Source of the DNA: Chalciporus piperatus
Taxonomy: Eukaryota > Basidiomycota > Agaricomycetes > Boletales > Boletaceae
DNA: 64,000 bases
Reading direction: 5' to 3'
NCBI GenBank assembly: GCA_038093975.1
Contig: JBBPTG010000032.1
Location: forward strand, 124,001 to 188,000
The position numbers and the translations under genes were made by a program. Shown piece by piece: positions 48,975-59,913 of this stretch. How positions within the stretch are numbered: position 1 is the stretch's first letter; every line of letters starts with the position of its first letter. The notes beneath the pieces are model-generated. The model made no database searches, was not told the DNA's origin, and saw only the letters and a list, made by a program, of their open reading frames with translations.

Positions 48975-50090
48975 ATTCTCGGCAACGACAAGTCGGTTTG
49001 CCCTCATGACACTACGTCATTCTCTGCATCATTCTGGACTTTCAAGGATTACTGTACAGTCGTTTCACGGACATGTTTCTGGTATTCGATGACGGACGCT
49101 TTGGCATTGATGGACGGTCTTTTCTCTTACTTCACTTCAAAAACTACCTCGCATACCTCGTTCCCCTTTTCGCATCGCAGCTGCTGTTTTACCTCTGGAT
49201 TCTCACCTTAGCCACCCGTTTACTTCAAGTGTACAAGTACGGCTCCCCTGACCATTACTACCTACAGAGAAGAAATGGCAGAGGTCGTTAATCGCTCTTC
49301 TCTCTGGGGGTATCATATATCAGTGGTAAACCAAATGATTCGCCCACCAATTGTTCCATTCATACGGCCAAGTATGATTTGCGGCCATTGTCCTCATGTC
49401 GTTGATTTGGATATAACCAGAAGAGATTCATTCGTCCCCAAGTCCGATAACCCATCCAGGTTGACGGATCTCGATCACGACCACTTACGGAGTAAACACG
49501 ATGGGATGGCTGGCTCCCTGATCATCTGACCGTACAATCATGCCTACGAAGGGTAAAGCTAGTCCTCCAAGGAGTCGCACGACATCTGCCCCAAGGCACT
49601 CAAGACACCGTCTCCCCAACAAGCACCCAAGGACGAACCGGTGGCGACGGCTTAGTAGTACCACTGACAGGGCGTTTGATATCGATGTTTCATGCGCTGA
49701 AACCGTCTAGATCAAGTTCGAGGCTAGAAACCATCGGAATAGGCATGCTCCGAAAGGTTCGGGAGTACTGGTTGGTACGGTGTATCATTGGAGGAGCACG
49801 TAAGAAGGTTGAGATCGAGGAGACCAAAGACAATACCTCAGAAGGTGTCGGAGTGAGAGTTTCCAAGAAAACGCACAAGAAAATCAGACTCGCTTTCGTG
49901 ATCGGTAAGGAGTTATTGATGTACTTGTATGCCAGTGGTAATGGTGAGAATAGCGGAACGTACGACACACGAAAAGGGGCTTCCTGTCATACAGAAATGT
50001 CGAACGTTTGAAATGCTAACCATCTAAAATATTATGTGAGCGCCAGTGAAGGCCCATATATGCGCACAGCTTGAAGAAAGAATACCTACC
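48975..50090. other. Interval between GFA1 and GPN2, both ending here
   Basis: Both flanking genes end toward this space. An open frame of 111 codons at 49676-50011 is Lys/Glu-rich (KKVEIEETKDNTSEGV) but lacks a motif and overlaps a 92-codon frame opposite, so it is not called. The left 300 bp are likely the GFA1 3' untranslated region. Confidence 0.5.
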
Positions 50091-51328
50091 TTACTTCCTT
50101 TCTCTTATTCCCCCAGCTTTTAACTTTCCCCCTTCAGTGCGCTCGGCCTCTTTCGCCCTATCGCTTGCCGCCTGGTCTCTTATTAGCTCTCCTTCTCGTC
50201 TCCATTCTCTCTTTTCGAACACATCATACTCCTCTTTTGCATCTATCCATCGCTCTTGAACGTCTCTTACGTCCCCTGCCAGCGTCCCCGCAGCGGTTGT
50301 GAGGAGCGGGTACAGATTTGGTCGGGCAGATGCAGGAGCGGAACCTGAATCGATGGTACCTTCTGGTGCAGGGGCGTCTTTGGGAGGAACAAAGATATAA
50401 CCCGTCGCACGGTCGATGGCGCGGGATAGTTGTAACATCGAGTCCTTGTCCTTGAAACAAAAGAAGTGAATCATGCTTGCATGATAGACGGTCAAAATGA
50501 GCGGAAGGTCTTACCTCGACTGCGAGTGTTTCAAACCCAACAAGACTGTAATCCTCGATGACGGATACTAGTGCCATGTTTAGCGCCGTGTATCGGGGTG
50601 AGGCTTTATTCAAGGCATTTTCGAGATAGGATAGATCTTGGACCTCGGTATAGAAATCGAGGTTAAAGTCTGAGTTCTTGTCAGGGGATGTATGCGCGTA
50701 AGGACGTAAACAAGTTACCGAGATCACCGTAATGAGATATGATGTCGATCTTGGAGAGCACGTTGATATGTGGTAATTCGAGTTGAAGCATAGTTCGAAG
50801 GGAGAGGAGGAGGACGGACACGTACTTGGCGGGGTCGGTAACGTAATGAGCATCACACAGATGAACGGCTGCTAGCTGGCAATGAATAGCATCTCATGAA
50901 GCATCGACCTCAGGATCATGATGTTGATGACGCACCCGAAATCCAGACTTTGTGAGTCTCTGAATGATCCGTTTCAAGGAGTCGTGGTTCGTTCCCAGCT
51001 CGACCTGCCCGGGTATGTCGAATAGGACATACGCGTCCGGCCCCAATTCCTTCAGCCTTCCTTCCAGCCAGTCGAGATTGGCTTCGAGGTATTCCATACA
51101 ATACAACATGCCACCGTTTGGACCTAGTCCGTGAGCGTCCATCGCGTCTTGGAGGGTGATCAGCGACGCGATGTCGATTGCACATGGGTACGGGATGTTA
51201 TCGTTGGCGGGGTCTAGGTTGACGATAGATATCGGACGCTGAAGGGCAGTAAATAGTTGGTGTTTTCCATAGCAATACGTTGATTTTCCGCTCCCGGGAG
51301 CACCGCAGACGATCTCACCGAATGGCAT
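50091..51328 (-). CDS. GPN2: GPN-loop GTPase 2
   Basis: GTPase of the GPN group that assists assembly and nuclear import of RNA polymerase II and related complexes. [20 protein letters not shown] has the G1 loop at residues 9-17; the GPN loop is at 69-71 in [10 protein letters not shown]; the G3 region reads [12 protein letters not shown]. An intron after KSGFR (about 50885-50936) joins [20 protein letters not shown] then [15 protein letters not shown], the G4 motif being SKID. The C-terminal exon reads [20 protein letters not shown] and ends GGIRERK; this charged helix is typical of GPN2. Three to four introns. MPF at 51328 is preferred to the upstream MFVLPT (51346) because homologues start at the G1 strand. 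Confidence 0.94.
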
Positions 51329-52072
51329 GGTGGGTAGGACGAACAAGGGGCAGCCTCAGCCACCACCGCGGACCCGCATCACCAGTGTAGCTTTTCCGGG
51401 CAACGGTTGTTTTCATCATCTTCTGCGATACTCGATTTCTATCAGACTTTCATTTCCGCCGAGATACAACACCTTCTAATCACGAGCTTCGGTAGATCAT
51501 CTGGAATGGAAGCAGAAGACATCATGCATCATGCGTCATGGCTACAGTACATTCGAAAAAGCGCTGGCAGCCGAACAAATGTCCTTCATCGTCGGGGTCC
51601 AGTGAGGCTGTATTGAACGCAACGACATGAGAATGCGCCAAACATAAATTCTGGAAGAAGTGATACGGCGTATCTATCTTCTCAGTCTATTGTGCACGAG
51701 TGTGGGGCGTCGACGCCGGACCTTCCGGTGTACGTCTCAGCCTCTACTTGCATCGAAACGAGATAAAGTTAAAGTGCACCGGTGCGTCTTTCTCCCAATA
51801 GGTCTAACCTGGACACGACACGAGACTAGTTTCACTCCACTTTGTGCACAGACTTGGACCTTGATGTGATCACGAAAATTATACGCAGGAGAGACGAGAA
51901 TAGATCGATCTCCTACCCCCGTCTCTGGGCAACATTGCAGGGTTGAGGCCCAGTGCTATTCTCTGCGTTCGGTTGCCTTATTGCAGCTGTGAGTCCATCA
52001 AATTTCACGACTGGAAGGATCATACTTTTCCTGCTAGAACGGCGTTGTCAGTACACGTACCATGTGACTCTA
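51329..52072. other. Interval upstream of GPN2 and the secreted-protein gene
   Basis: No gene supported. A frame with RHGYSTFEKALAAEQMSFIV (about 51529-51588) looks locally protein-like and stops next to a GTGAGG donor-like site, but no matching exons could be built. Confidence 0.4.
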
Positions 52073-52548
52073 ATGTCTCCTCTCTCGCTACTCACTTTGA
52101 TGGCTATGGCCGTCTTGGCCAGTGGGCAGTCCTTAACGTCCGTTAACGACTGCGGCGAATCGGTCCTTGTGTTCAGTACCAACTTGGACGGTGCTGTCAA
52201 CGTTGACTTGGATGAGTTATCATTTCCCGGAAGCTCAGGCAGACATCTCACATTGATCGACTAAAAGGTACTGGCTGAAGCAGCGATGCATCCTCTTGCA
52301 CTACTGGTGGCCCCACTTGGGATGGATCGACCTCTTTCAATAGGGCTGAATTTGACTTCGTGAGCCTAAGCTTGTATCTCGAGATTGACAACGGATTGAT
52401 CGATTGCAGTGCACTATCCCTGGAAGCGTAGCCTATGATATCTCCCTTATCTACGGTTACAACGTTGGAATGGAGATCTCCTTTGCTGATGCTGGTGTGC
52501 CGCATTCGCATGCACGTCCAACTATTCCTAAATACTTTCAAGAGTAGA
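52073..52548 (+). CDS. Putative small secreted protein, possibly thaumatin/glycopeptide-like
   Basis: Hand-built model of about 118 residues. MSPLSLLTLMAMAVLASGQ is a clear signal peptide. It continues SLTSVNDCGESVLVFSTNLD. An intron with a weak GTTATC donor (about 52219) and gaagcag acceptor (about 52288) is needed to remove a TAA at 52262 and gives DDASSCTTGGPTWDGSTSFN then RAEFDF; a second intron (GTGAGC to ttgcag, about 52357-52409) gives CTIPGSVAYDISLIYGYNVG. The SVAYDISLIYGYN stretch resembles the SYDISLIDGYN motif of fungal thaumatin-like 'glycopeptide' proteins, but the usual Cys-rich C-terminus is missing: the frame ends PKYFQE. It may be a shortened family member, an effector-like protein, or a gene in decay. 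Confidence 0.45.
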
Positions 52549-52716
52549 TCTTAAGCATCACGGTTGTGAACGAAATGTACCTGCCTGAATGCTAGTACGG
52601 GATGAAATTCGCGGACTGCAAGGCAGTGAGCAGGTAACAAATGTGACAATACAAGGTACAACGATCTCCAGCGAGAATTACAACTACAACTCCACGCCCG
52701 CAGCATACACTAAAAC

Positions 52717-53712
52717 TTATAACACAGCTTCACCCCTCTGCTCAAGGATCCGACTTCGAATAAGGATCCGCTGAAACATAGTCAGATGTTTCTTCTCCTC
52801 AAGTTCCTTGAGCAGTTGTTGGATATCACGGTCAGGCAAGGCGAGAAATTGAGTGAACGTCTCGTCATCCGAGATTCCGGCGTTTCTGAGTCGAGGGAGA
52901 ATTGCCGATATCTGGTCTTCGGAGAACCGAATGTCAACGAGGAATCGGAAGAGTTGCTCGCCTGATGAAGCAACGGCAGCCTTTGTAACGATGAAGTGGA
53001 TTTGAGCACTGGCTTTCCGTTCGAAGATATTGGTGGGCACTCACCTGCTTCTTGTGTTTGGTCTGTGGTGACCTAGTCGTGGAGGGCCTTGGGTTGGGAG
53101 CTGATACACTCCTGTCTGGTCGCTGCCTGGACTGTATCGATGACCGCAGAACGGATGAACACCACCGTCACGACGATCAGGGATTTACTTACCTGTTGTG
53201 CAACTTGTGGCAAAGGACTCCGTCCTCGTCCCCGTAAACGCCGCATCTTTGCAGGATCAGGACGACAACACACTCGAAGCAAGTAATACCACGTCCCGCA
53301 CCTGATCGAGAGCTCGTGATACATCATCCTCTTGAACATACTCTTTGTCTGAATCTAAATTGTCTGCCCCCGGAGGCGAGTACCGGTTATGAGCGACACG
53401 AGTGATTGTTGGACGCGAGACATGGAACATGGATATGAGATCCTGCATCGTATATTTGCGACGATAAAGCTTGCGACACAAGGCACGTTGCTTTCTTGTT
53501 AGGGCTTTCTGAGTGTGGTGTCTATATGGCCTGTAATTTAGTATTTAAATACTGCCAATGTTGCGATGGGCGGAAGAATGATACCTGGGCGCAGCTGGCT
53601 CATTACGATCCGTCTCAGACTCGGGAAAGTAGTCGTCATCGTCATCGTCATCGTCAGCGCTTGCGCTGGCAGAGGAATGATAGATAGTGCGGGCTGGGGG
53701 AGCTCGTGCCAT
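52717..53712 (-). CDS. Helix-turn-helix protein with C-terminal SAM-like segment
   Basis: About 240 residues in five exons; no gene name known to me. MARAPPARTIYHSSASASAD then an Asp run (DDDDDDDDYFPESETD) opens the protein. Exon 2 gives ALTRKQRALCRKLYRRKY then TMQDLISMFHVSRPTITRVA, which fits a resolvase/Sigma70-like helix-turn-helix, followed by HNRYSPPGADNLDSDKEYV. A basic linker (MRRLRGRGRSPLPQVAQQ, then PSTTRSPQTKHKKQ) leads to a helical C-terminal part: AAVASSGEQLFRFLVDIRFS, EDQISAILPRLRNAGISDDE, FTQFLALPDRDIQQLLKELE. This resembles a SAM-like helical bundle. Introns were joined in frame at GTATCATT, GTGCGGG, GTAAGTA and GTGAGTG donors. A DNA-binding or chromatin role is inferred. Confidence 0.72.
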
Positions 53713-55055
53713 CGTGGTCAAGGGGAAAGAGAGAGCTGTGAGGCCTGTCTCACGGTGCCCCGGCTTCCTGGTTCTACGTCTGACATGTGTTGCGGGAATT
53801 AACTCCGGTGAGATAACATGACGATGTGCCGTAGACACTGAACTTTTCGACTGGGACAGTGGAAACTGGCTGGTATTTGCTTCATTGGAGCTTGGCAGAG
53901 GATAATGATTTCATGCAAAGGAGGAAACATACCTTGAATTATCTCGAGACTTGAGCACTCAGGACGAACAAGCATTCCCAGACTGTCAAAGTTAGGTTCA
54001 AGAATGGTTGAAAAGAATCTGAATGAACAGGCGAGCTAACAATGGACACTTGTTCTCATGACGGAACAGTGCCAAGCAGGCTGGAAAAATCAAGTTCAGT
54101 CAACACTTGGGGGTGAACAACCTATGAACCTAGGTGAGGGATTAAGTAACTCTGTGGGGAAGAATACACCACGGTGGTGATTCATCGACATCACTGAACG
54201 TTGAAGTATCGACGAGCGCGTGCTTGCGGTCTTGAGGGGAATATGATCGAAGCACTGGTAAGCGCTGAGGGCACATTCCGACGAATTGGAAGATGGGTAT
54301 TCGATTCGCCAGTGAACGGAACTCCTTTGGTGAGAAAGTCAGCGAAGGCACTGTGCTCAGCCTCGGTTGATCAACTTTCAACATTGATGGTTGGCGGTCA
54401 TTGACCTGGTAACAATGACCTGGTAGGAATCGACAAACAAGTCGCCTAAATCCACAGTGCGACAGATTCACACTGAATCACAGCGAGCAAGCGAACGATA
54501 GCCTGATATCTCGCGGGAGAATGAGCCTTGTTCGAGCGGAGCTGTTCGTGGTTGGGTCGGAGACAGTGGCACATGAATCATGTGTCGAGGCAACACGTCA
54601 AGACGATAATTATGGCACAGAATTCTGAGTGAACTACGCACAGACGTATGTTGTCGTCGCCGCCGCCCTCAGTGAGCAGATGGGTGATTGACGCGCACGG
54701 TCCACCTCCAAAAGCGCGGCTCAACGTTTACGTTCGCACGTGTAACTTCCCTCACTTGTACAGTTACCTAACTGCAGTCTGTTTCTCGTGCGCGCGAACT
54801 TGACGTCGTTTGTCGCTGAATTTTCATAGAAAATAACACAGTCGTATTCAAAGACTGTCAAGTCTAAAAAGATCCAGCTCGAGGACGAGCCGCGAGCGGG
54901 AGTAGACAAGTTCTGAGCGGCGACGGATCGGAAAACAAGCAATTTTGAGCGGAGTGAGTTGTCTTCCTTGACCTCTGACATTTCCCCCTCTTTCATACTT
55001 TGTCCTTGCTCGTCTTTCTGATCGTATTCTTCCACTGTACTCACTTGCGTCCAAC
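53713..55055. other. Divergent interval between HTH and Zn2Cys6 genes
   Basis: About 1.3 kb. On the minus strand at about 54185-54360 a frame reads AEHSAFADFLTKGVPFTGES, locally protein-like but short, with no partner exon. No gene called. The right end is C/T-rich and probably the Zn2Cys6 leader. Confidence 0.45.
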
Positions 55056-55172
55056 ATGCCTTTCCTCCCGCAGTTCCGCGCCTATCTGCTTGCGCAAATA
55101 GAAGATTATCATCTGTGGGCAGACCCGGTCATCATTCTTGTACCCAAACACAATGGCAAACGATCATGCTAA
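55056..55172 (+). promoter_or_regulatory. Upstream ORF overlapping the Zn2Cys6 start codon
   Basis: An ATG at 55056 opens 38 codons (MPFLPQFRAYLLAQIEDYHL onward) and stops at 55172, running past the main ATG (55153) in another frame. If present in the mRNA it would lower initiation at the main start. It could instead be part of a first coding exon if an unseen intron exists. Confidence 0.4.
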
Positions 55173-56400
55173 GAATGCTGGCCCAGTCGCCCAGGATCAT
55201 CCCTACCCACCAGCCATGCCCCCGTACGCTCAACCCTTCGGCGCCGCCTACCCCCCTGGGTACCCGATATATTACGCCCAACCCCCAGACTCGAATCACG
55301 GCGAAAATAGCACATCAACACCTCCAGGACCACCGTACATGATTCCTTTTCCAGCGGCACCTGGAGTGATATACCCATATCCTCCCCCTCCTCCTGGACA
55401 AAGTGTGTAAGAATTTATCCGTCCCATGAGTACTACTTACGTCAAAAAATAGGCCTTCCGCAGTCGTCGCAAGCTACGTCGGCTGCCACGAATAATCTGC
55501 GTCCCAAACGTAAACAAGTCAAGATGGCGGTCAGTCGCGGCTTCCCATCGTGTTTCTGATGACTTTAGCCCTCATTGCGCCCTCTACAGTGCACCAACTG
55601 TGCTAACGCATGTAAGCGCTGCGATGATTTACGTCCTTGTGAGCGCTGCATCAAGTACGGTATTCAACACGCCTGCGTAGATGGCGTCCGCAAAGAGCGC
55701 CAAAAAGGAATCAAGCGCGGGCCTTACAAGCGTAAGACCAAGACTACCCCTCCCAGCACAGAGGCGCCCTTGGCCGGTTCGTAAATCTGTTTATCACACC
55801 TCGAGCGCATATGCTCATCTTGGGAATGTTTTTTCAGCTCCAAATGACGAGTCTGAGTGGCAGGCGACGAACGAAACACCACAGACGCCACAGACCCCAA
55901 CTACCAGTCAGCCACCCCCAACTATCCAAGTGATACCTCATTATCCACCTCCCCCGGAAGGATTTTATCCCTATTTTTATCCCCCTCCTCCTGGGTTTGT
56001 GCCGCCGGGCCATGAGGCTCAGCCTCCGCCAGATGGCGCAGCCAACGGAACTAGTCATCCGCCTCCCATGGTTCCTTACTATCACTTCGCGCCTCCGGGT
56101 TTCTTCCCCCACTACGCTCCCCCTGGCGCATTTCCGCCGCCTCCAAATGGGTCAGCGGTGACTACTATCGATCCCGTAGAGACCTCGAAGAACGGTGGAC
56201 AGCCTGCCAGGGCCGAAGGACAGACCAACGGTGCCACCGGAAAGAAGCGGTCCAGGGCCGGTAAGAGCGGCGATACCAAGCAGAAGCAGCGGAAAGTTGC
56301 CACGCTCCCACAGGAAAGCCCAACCTCTGGCGGGACTGCAGGTGGGAGCGATCATACATCTGAGCCCGGGCCTGACAGCCCTGCCGATCACGACGAGTGA
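55153..56400 (+). CDS. Zn2Cys6 DNA-binding protein with Pro/Tyr-rich flanks
   Basis: Fungal binuclear-cluster transcription factor, about 350 residues. MANDHAKNAGPVAQDHPYPP starts a Pro/Tyr/Gly-rich segment (YAQPFGAAYPPGYPIYYAQP). After an intron near 55408-55452, LPQSSQATSAATNNLRPKRK precedes the cluster CTNCANACKRCDDLRPCERC then IKYGIQHAC, which fits C-x2-C-x6-C-x5-C-x2-C-x8-C with one extra Cys in the first loop. It is followed by RKERQKGIKRGPYKRK, a basic stretch typical of a conserved fungal subgroup. The C-terminal half has repeated PPPGF and YYHFAPPGFFPHYAPPG motifs, then a Lys/Arg-rich patch GKKRSRAGKSGDTKQKQRK. The second exon junction near 55531-55590 makes KMACTNC. No fungal-specific middle homology region is present. 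Targets are unknown. Confidence 0.87.
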
Positions 56401-57346
56401 CCACTCGTTCGAGCACCTTTCATCCACGTTGCCTCGTCCGTTTCTTCCGATTGTTATTTGCATCTTTCTGCCCTTGTACCATTATATTTCCCGAGTTTCT
56501 TTTTTGTCTGCTGTGTTGCGTTTGTGCGCTCGGTCGAATTGATTTTTTCTGCCTCCTACGACATGCTCAACTCTCCGACTTTTCTTTAACCTTTAATTGG
56601 GTCCAGTGAAGATGGGAAGTGAATTGCGATGAAGTGCTTTAGGATCCATTTAATGGTCAAATAACTTGCCGGTGGAGGATGCAGATTTTTTTCAATTACG
56701 AATCGAGCCGTAAAGTGGCCTCTTTGGACCCCTGCTTCCTTTCCATCTTCGTTTGCGTGCTTCTTCGTTCGTCTCATCACGCTTTTTTAGGTTGGGATTT
56801 TTGACGATATGCTTTCCGTTCTTGCATGCTTTCCTGCTTTGCAGCGTGTTCTATTGGATGTGGCGTGTAATTTAATTTATGTGTAGGATAGTGTCGATGT
56901 AGTATCCCAACTGAATTGTGAATGTTGTTATTGTCTTTGTCGCGTTCGACGCCTTGGTCAATACATGTTGACACCCAACGCAATGTGGATGGCGGTCGTT
57001 CGATCTTTCTAATGTCTACTGTGAGTCTGTCACGCAGGAACCAGGATTCTTGAGAAAGGTTCCAGGAGTTCAATGAGTAGAACATAAAGTATGCCTTCTA
57101 CGTAGCGGACGACTCTATGTATCAGGAACTCATCGTTGAGTGTCCGTTTCAGTTAAGAAGCTCGAAATGACGCTCCAGCCTGTGTTTTCGACCGCTGTCA
57201 CCTTCCAAATGGAGCGACGGTTGTTTGTTTCACAAGCTCTTGCCAAACAAGTCGCTTAAATTTTGGGTTGCCATAATAACTCGAAAGTTCAGTCCTAACT
57301 CTCTACCATCCCATTCTTCACGAACCCCGTTATCCTCACATTAACG
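56401..57346. other. Interval between Zn2Cys6 gene and MAM33
   Basis: No gene seen. T-rich sequence follows the Zn2Cys6 stop (likely 3' untranslated). The A/T-rich block ccataataactcgaaag at about 57270 lies near the expected MAM33 promoter. Confidence 0.5.
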
Positions 57347-58456
57347 ATGTCTGCTTTCCGTGCCCTTCGCCAACTCACTTCGGTGTCTTCCCGAGTCCTC
57401 GCCCGTCCCGCTCTGCGAAATGGGGCTGCACTCCGTTTGACAGTTCAAGCTGCCCCTCGCGTTGGGGTGTCTGCGAGCAGGGCGTTTTCGTTGACCGCCT
57501 CGCGTTTCTCGGAAGGTTCTTGTACGTGTGACGTGGTTTTCATGCGTGGCTACTCGTGACTGACACGAAAATGGGCTCGCTCGATAGCTGACGTGCTTTT
57601 CTCGCAAAAGTTGGCAGAGGAGCTCAAGTATGAGAAGGAGGAAGGCGTTACGGACGAGGTGCCTGAGTTCTTGAAGGCATTCAAGGAGCAGGGCTTGTGG
57701 ACGGTCAGTCTCGTGCTATGCCTGTTTTCATCCCTCCTCTCACTGGTGCTCATCGTCGCGTTTGTAGGTTGAGGATGTTGTCGGTAATGACGAGGTCACG
57801 CTCACCCGGAAGTTTGGCAACGAGAAGTGAGTGTTTGTTCTTCATGCTCGACGAGAGAGGGGATGTTGACGGTCTTGGTGTTGCGACTTAGCATCCGTGT
57901 GATGTTCTCCATTGCTGACATTCAAAACATGGAGGAGTCCGAGTTCGAACAGGACGAGGACGCTGCTGAGGAAGAGGAGGAGGCGGAGGAGGTTTACCCC
58001 ATCCGCGTCTCGTTCTCGATCACCAAGGTTTGTTGGTTCCTCACCCAGCTGTACGCCCGTGATTAACAGATTTCTTTCTAGGACAACGCCAAGGGAGCAA
58101 TCAATGTCGACACCATGTGCCAAGAAGGCGCATTCGTCGTGGACAACATCTCGTACTACCCCGATGCCAAACTCGGTACCGATCTCACCGCTGAGGCAGA
58201 CTGGAAACGTCGTGGATTGTACATTGGTCCTCAGTTTGAGTCCTTGGACGTGGTTGTCCAGGAAGAGTTTGAAAAGTTCATGCAAGAGCGTGGTCTCAAT
58301 GAGAGCCTTGCGACGTTCATTCCTGAATACTCGGAGTGGAAGGAACAAAAGGTGCGTGTATGCGCGCTGAGGTCCCGGCCGACCGTGCATGACTGATGTC
58401 TGTTTCAGGAATATGTCAGATGGCTAGAGAATGTCAAGAACTTCGTTGACGCATGA
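57347..58456 (+). CDS. MAM33: Mitochondrial p32/gC1qBP homologue
   Basis: Acidic, ring-forming mitochondrial matrix protein of the MAM33/p32 family, linked in other organisms to mitochondrial translation and respiration. MSAFRALRQLTSVSSRVLAR is an Arg/Ser-rich mitochondrial targeting sequence. The mature part has KLAEELKYEKEEGVTDEVPE, DEVTLTRKFGNEKIRVMFSI, an acidic loop (ESEFEQDEDAAEEEEEAEEV), YPIRVSFSITKDNAKGAINV, LYIGPQFESLDVVVQEEFEK and the conserved C-terminal FIPEYSEWKEQKEYVRWLEN then VKNFVDA. Five short introns, all GT-AG; the stop is TGA at 58454-58456. A 182-codon minus-strand open frame inside this gene is a shadow. Confidence 0.95.
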
Positions 58457-58968
58457 TTGCGTCTTCGCGAGCGAAGGACTTTGACGATACGAGAGCCGTT
58501 CTGATCGCTTTTCCACATACGTTACTGCACTAATTTACACATACTCATTGCTATGATTTTTTGCATCACCACTCACCTCAATTTATTCTTATGATGTTTC
58601 GGACCTCCATGTTTCACCGAACGGAATAGTGAGACAGACAGATGTCTTGTTTACAAGCACGGATGTCATCGGACACAGCCTATGAATCATCGAGGATGAG
58701 CAAGCTAACTGCTATCAGTATATGTGTCGGTGGCCATGCTTCCCAACTCGGACAGAATATTCTCGGCTTCGCGGGAACTCGCGCGTAAGCCCACCGATGT
58801 TCGATCACCTTCTCGGCGACCTGACACGACAACACAATCATCCGCAGTGGCCGCCAGCGATTCACATATAAAGATCCAATGTCTTCGATACTCCGAGTCC
58901 GCATCCAGAGCCTCTCCTCACACTCTCCTCTGCTCACGCATCATCTATTAGCAATACTCCATTGAACA
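58457..58968. other. Spacer, MAM33 to small Ser-rich gene
   Basis: Contains the MAM33 3' untranslated region and the promoter of the gene at 58969. No gene supported. Confidence 0.5.
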
Positions 58969-59598
58969 ATGTCGTCTCCTATCACGATCAACTACCCTGC
59001 CTCCGCCTCGCGTGCCTACCCATCTTCCCCATCTTCCCCGGGCCTCTACGTCCCCATACACAGACGCGCCACCCGCCTCTCGGACTTTGGCTCCGTCTCC
59101 GGCTCCGGCTCCGACCTACTAGGCTTGGGCACACCCAGCTCGTACACCTCGACTTCCGAGTCCTCGCGCTCAGTCTCCCCAGCGCCTTCGAGCATGCGTT
59201 CCATCTCACCTGCCCCACACACGACCATGCACTCTTCTCGTGAGTTTCTTTATTCCCTCTTCCCATTTGATCAAAGTACTAGCTAGGGACGACCGCTGAC
59301 GTCACACACACACACATTGACAGTGCCCATATACACACCCGCAGATCTCCTCCTCCTCTCCAACTCCCCTCTCTCGAAGCTCTCCCCAGAGACACGAGAC
59401 ACACTCCGCGCGATCGCACCAGAGGTCGTGTGGAGTCGGAAACAGCGCAAGGCACAGGAGTGGCGGGTTCGTCGTCCTCAGTCTGGTCAGGGTCAGAGTC
59501 AGGCTGGCTCGCATAGACGAACGGCTTCGCATGCGTCTTCACTAGCACTTTCTTCGGAAGAGGAAGACGAGAGGGCGGTGAGCTGGAGGAGAGTTTAA
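58969..59598 (+). CDS. Small Ser/Arg-rich protein with eIF4E-binding-like motif
   Basis: About 181 residues in two exons, 58969-59239 and 59324-59598; the 84-nt intron carries a CA repeat. Exon 1 encodes a disordered Ser/Pro-rich part (MSSPITINYPASASRAYPSS; later SGSGSDLLGLGTPSS). Exon 2 begins LPIYTPADLLLLSNSPLSKL, where Tyr94 to Leu100 fits the YxxxxL-phi consensus used by eIF4E-binding proteins, then SPETRDTLRAIAPEVVW and a basic tail. Size, disorder and motif fit a translational repressor or eIF4E-binding protein, but this is an inference from one short motif. The gene has no other recognised domain. Confidence 0.72.
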
Positions 59599-59913
59599 AT
59601 GAAAGTATGATTACCTTGAACGTTCATCACGATGAGAACATTCGATTCATCCCAAAGGGATACTTACCATGGGGGGGGTTATGTATATTATACCAAACGC
59701 ACTGTAGAAAGTCAACAATAATTCACACAGATCATCAATCATCAGAAAAGTGGAGTGTGATGCAGATGAGACGAGAGCGGATTCATAAATAAAGCAATAC
59801 TAGTTATAATAACAAGGAGCGAAAAACACATGCAGAGCGACATGCACATTAACATAGAAAGAGTACAATCCCTCCGAGTTACAGAGCGAAAGAAAACCAA
59901 AAAGAGTGTGGGC
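59599..59913. other. Convergent 3' spacer
   Basis: About 315 bp between the stop at 59598 and the ALDH stop at 59914; A/T-rich, with no gene seen. Confidence 0.5.

Noticed and set aside
49676..50011. 111-codon Lys/Glu-rich open frame
   Set aside because: No motif, overlapped by a 92-codon frame on the other strand, between two 3' ends.
57842..58390. 182-codon minus-strand open frame
   Set aside because: It lies wholly within MAM33 exons on the other strand; its Leu/Val/Glu-rich text is the shadow of the acidic MAM33 coding sequence.
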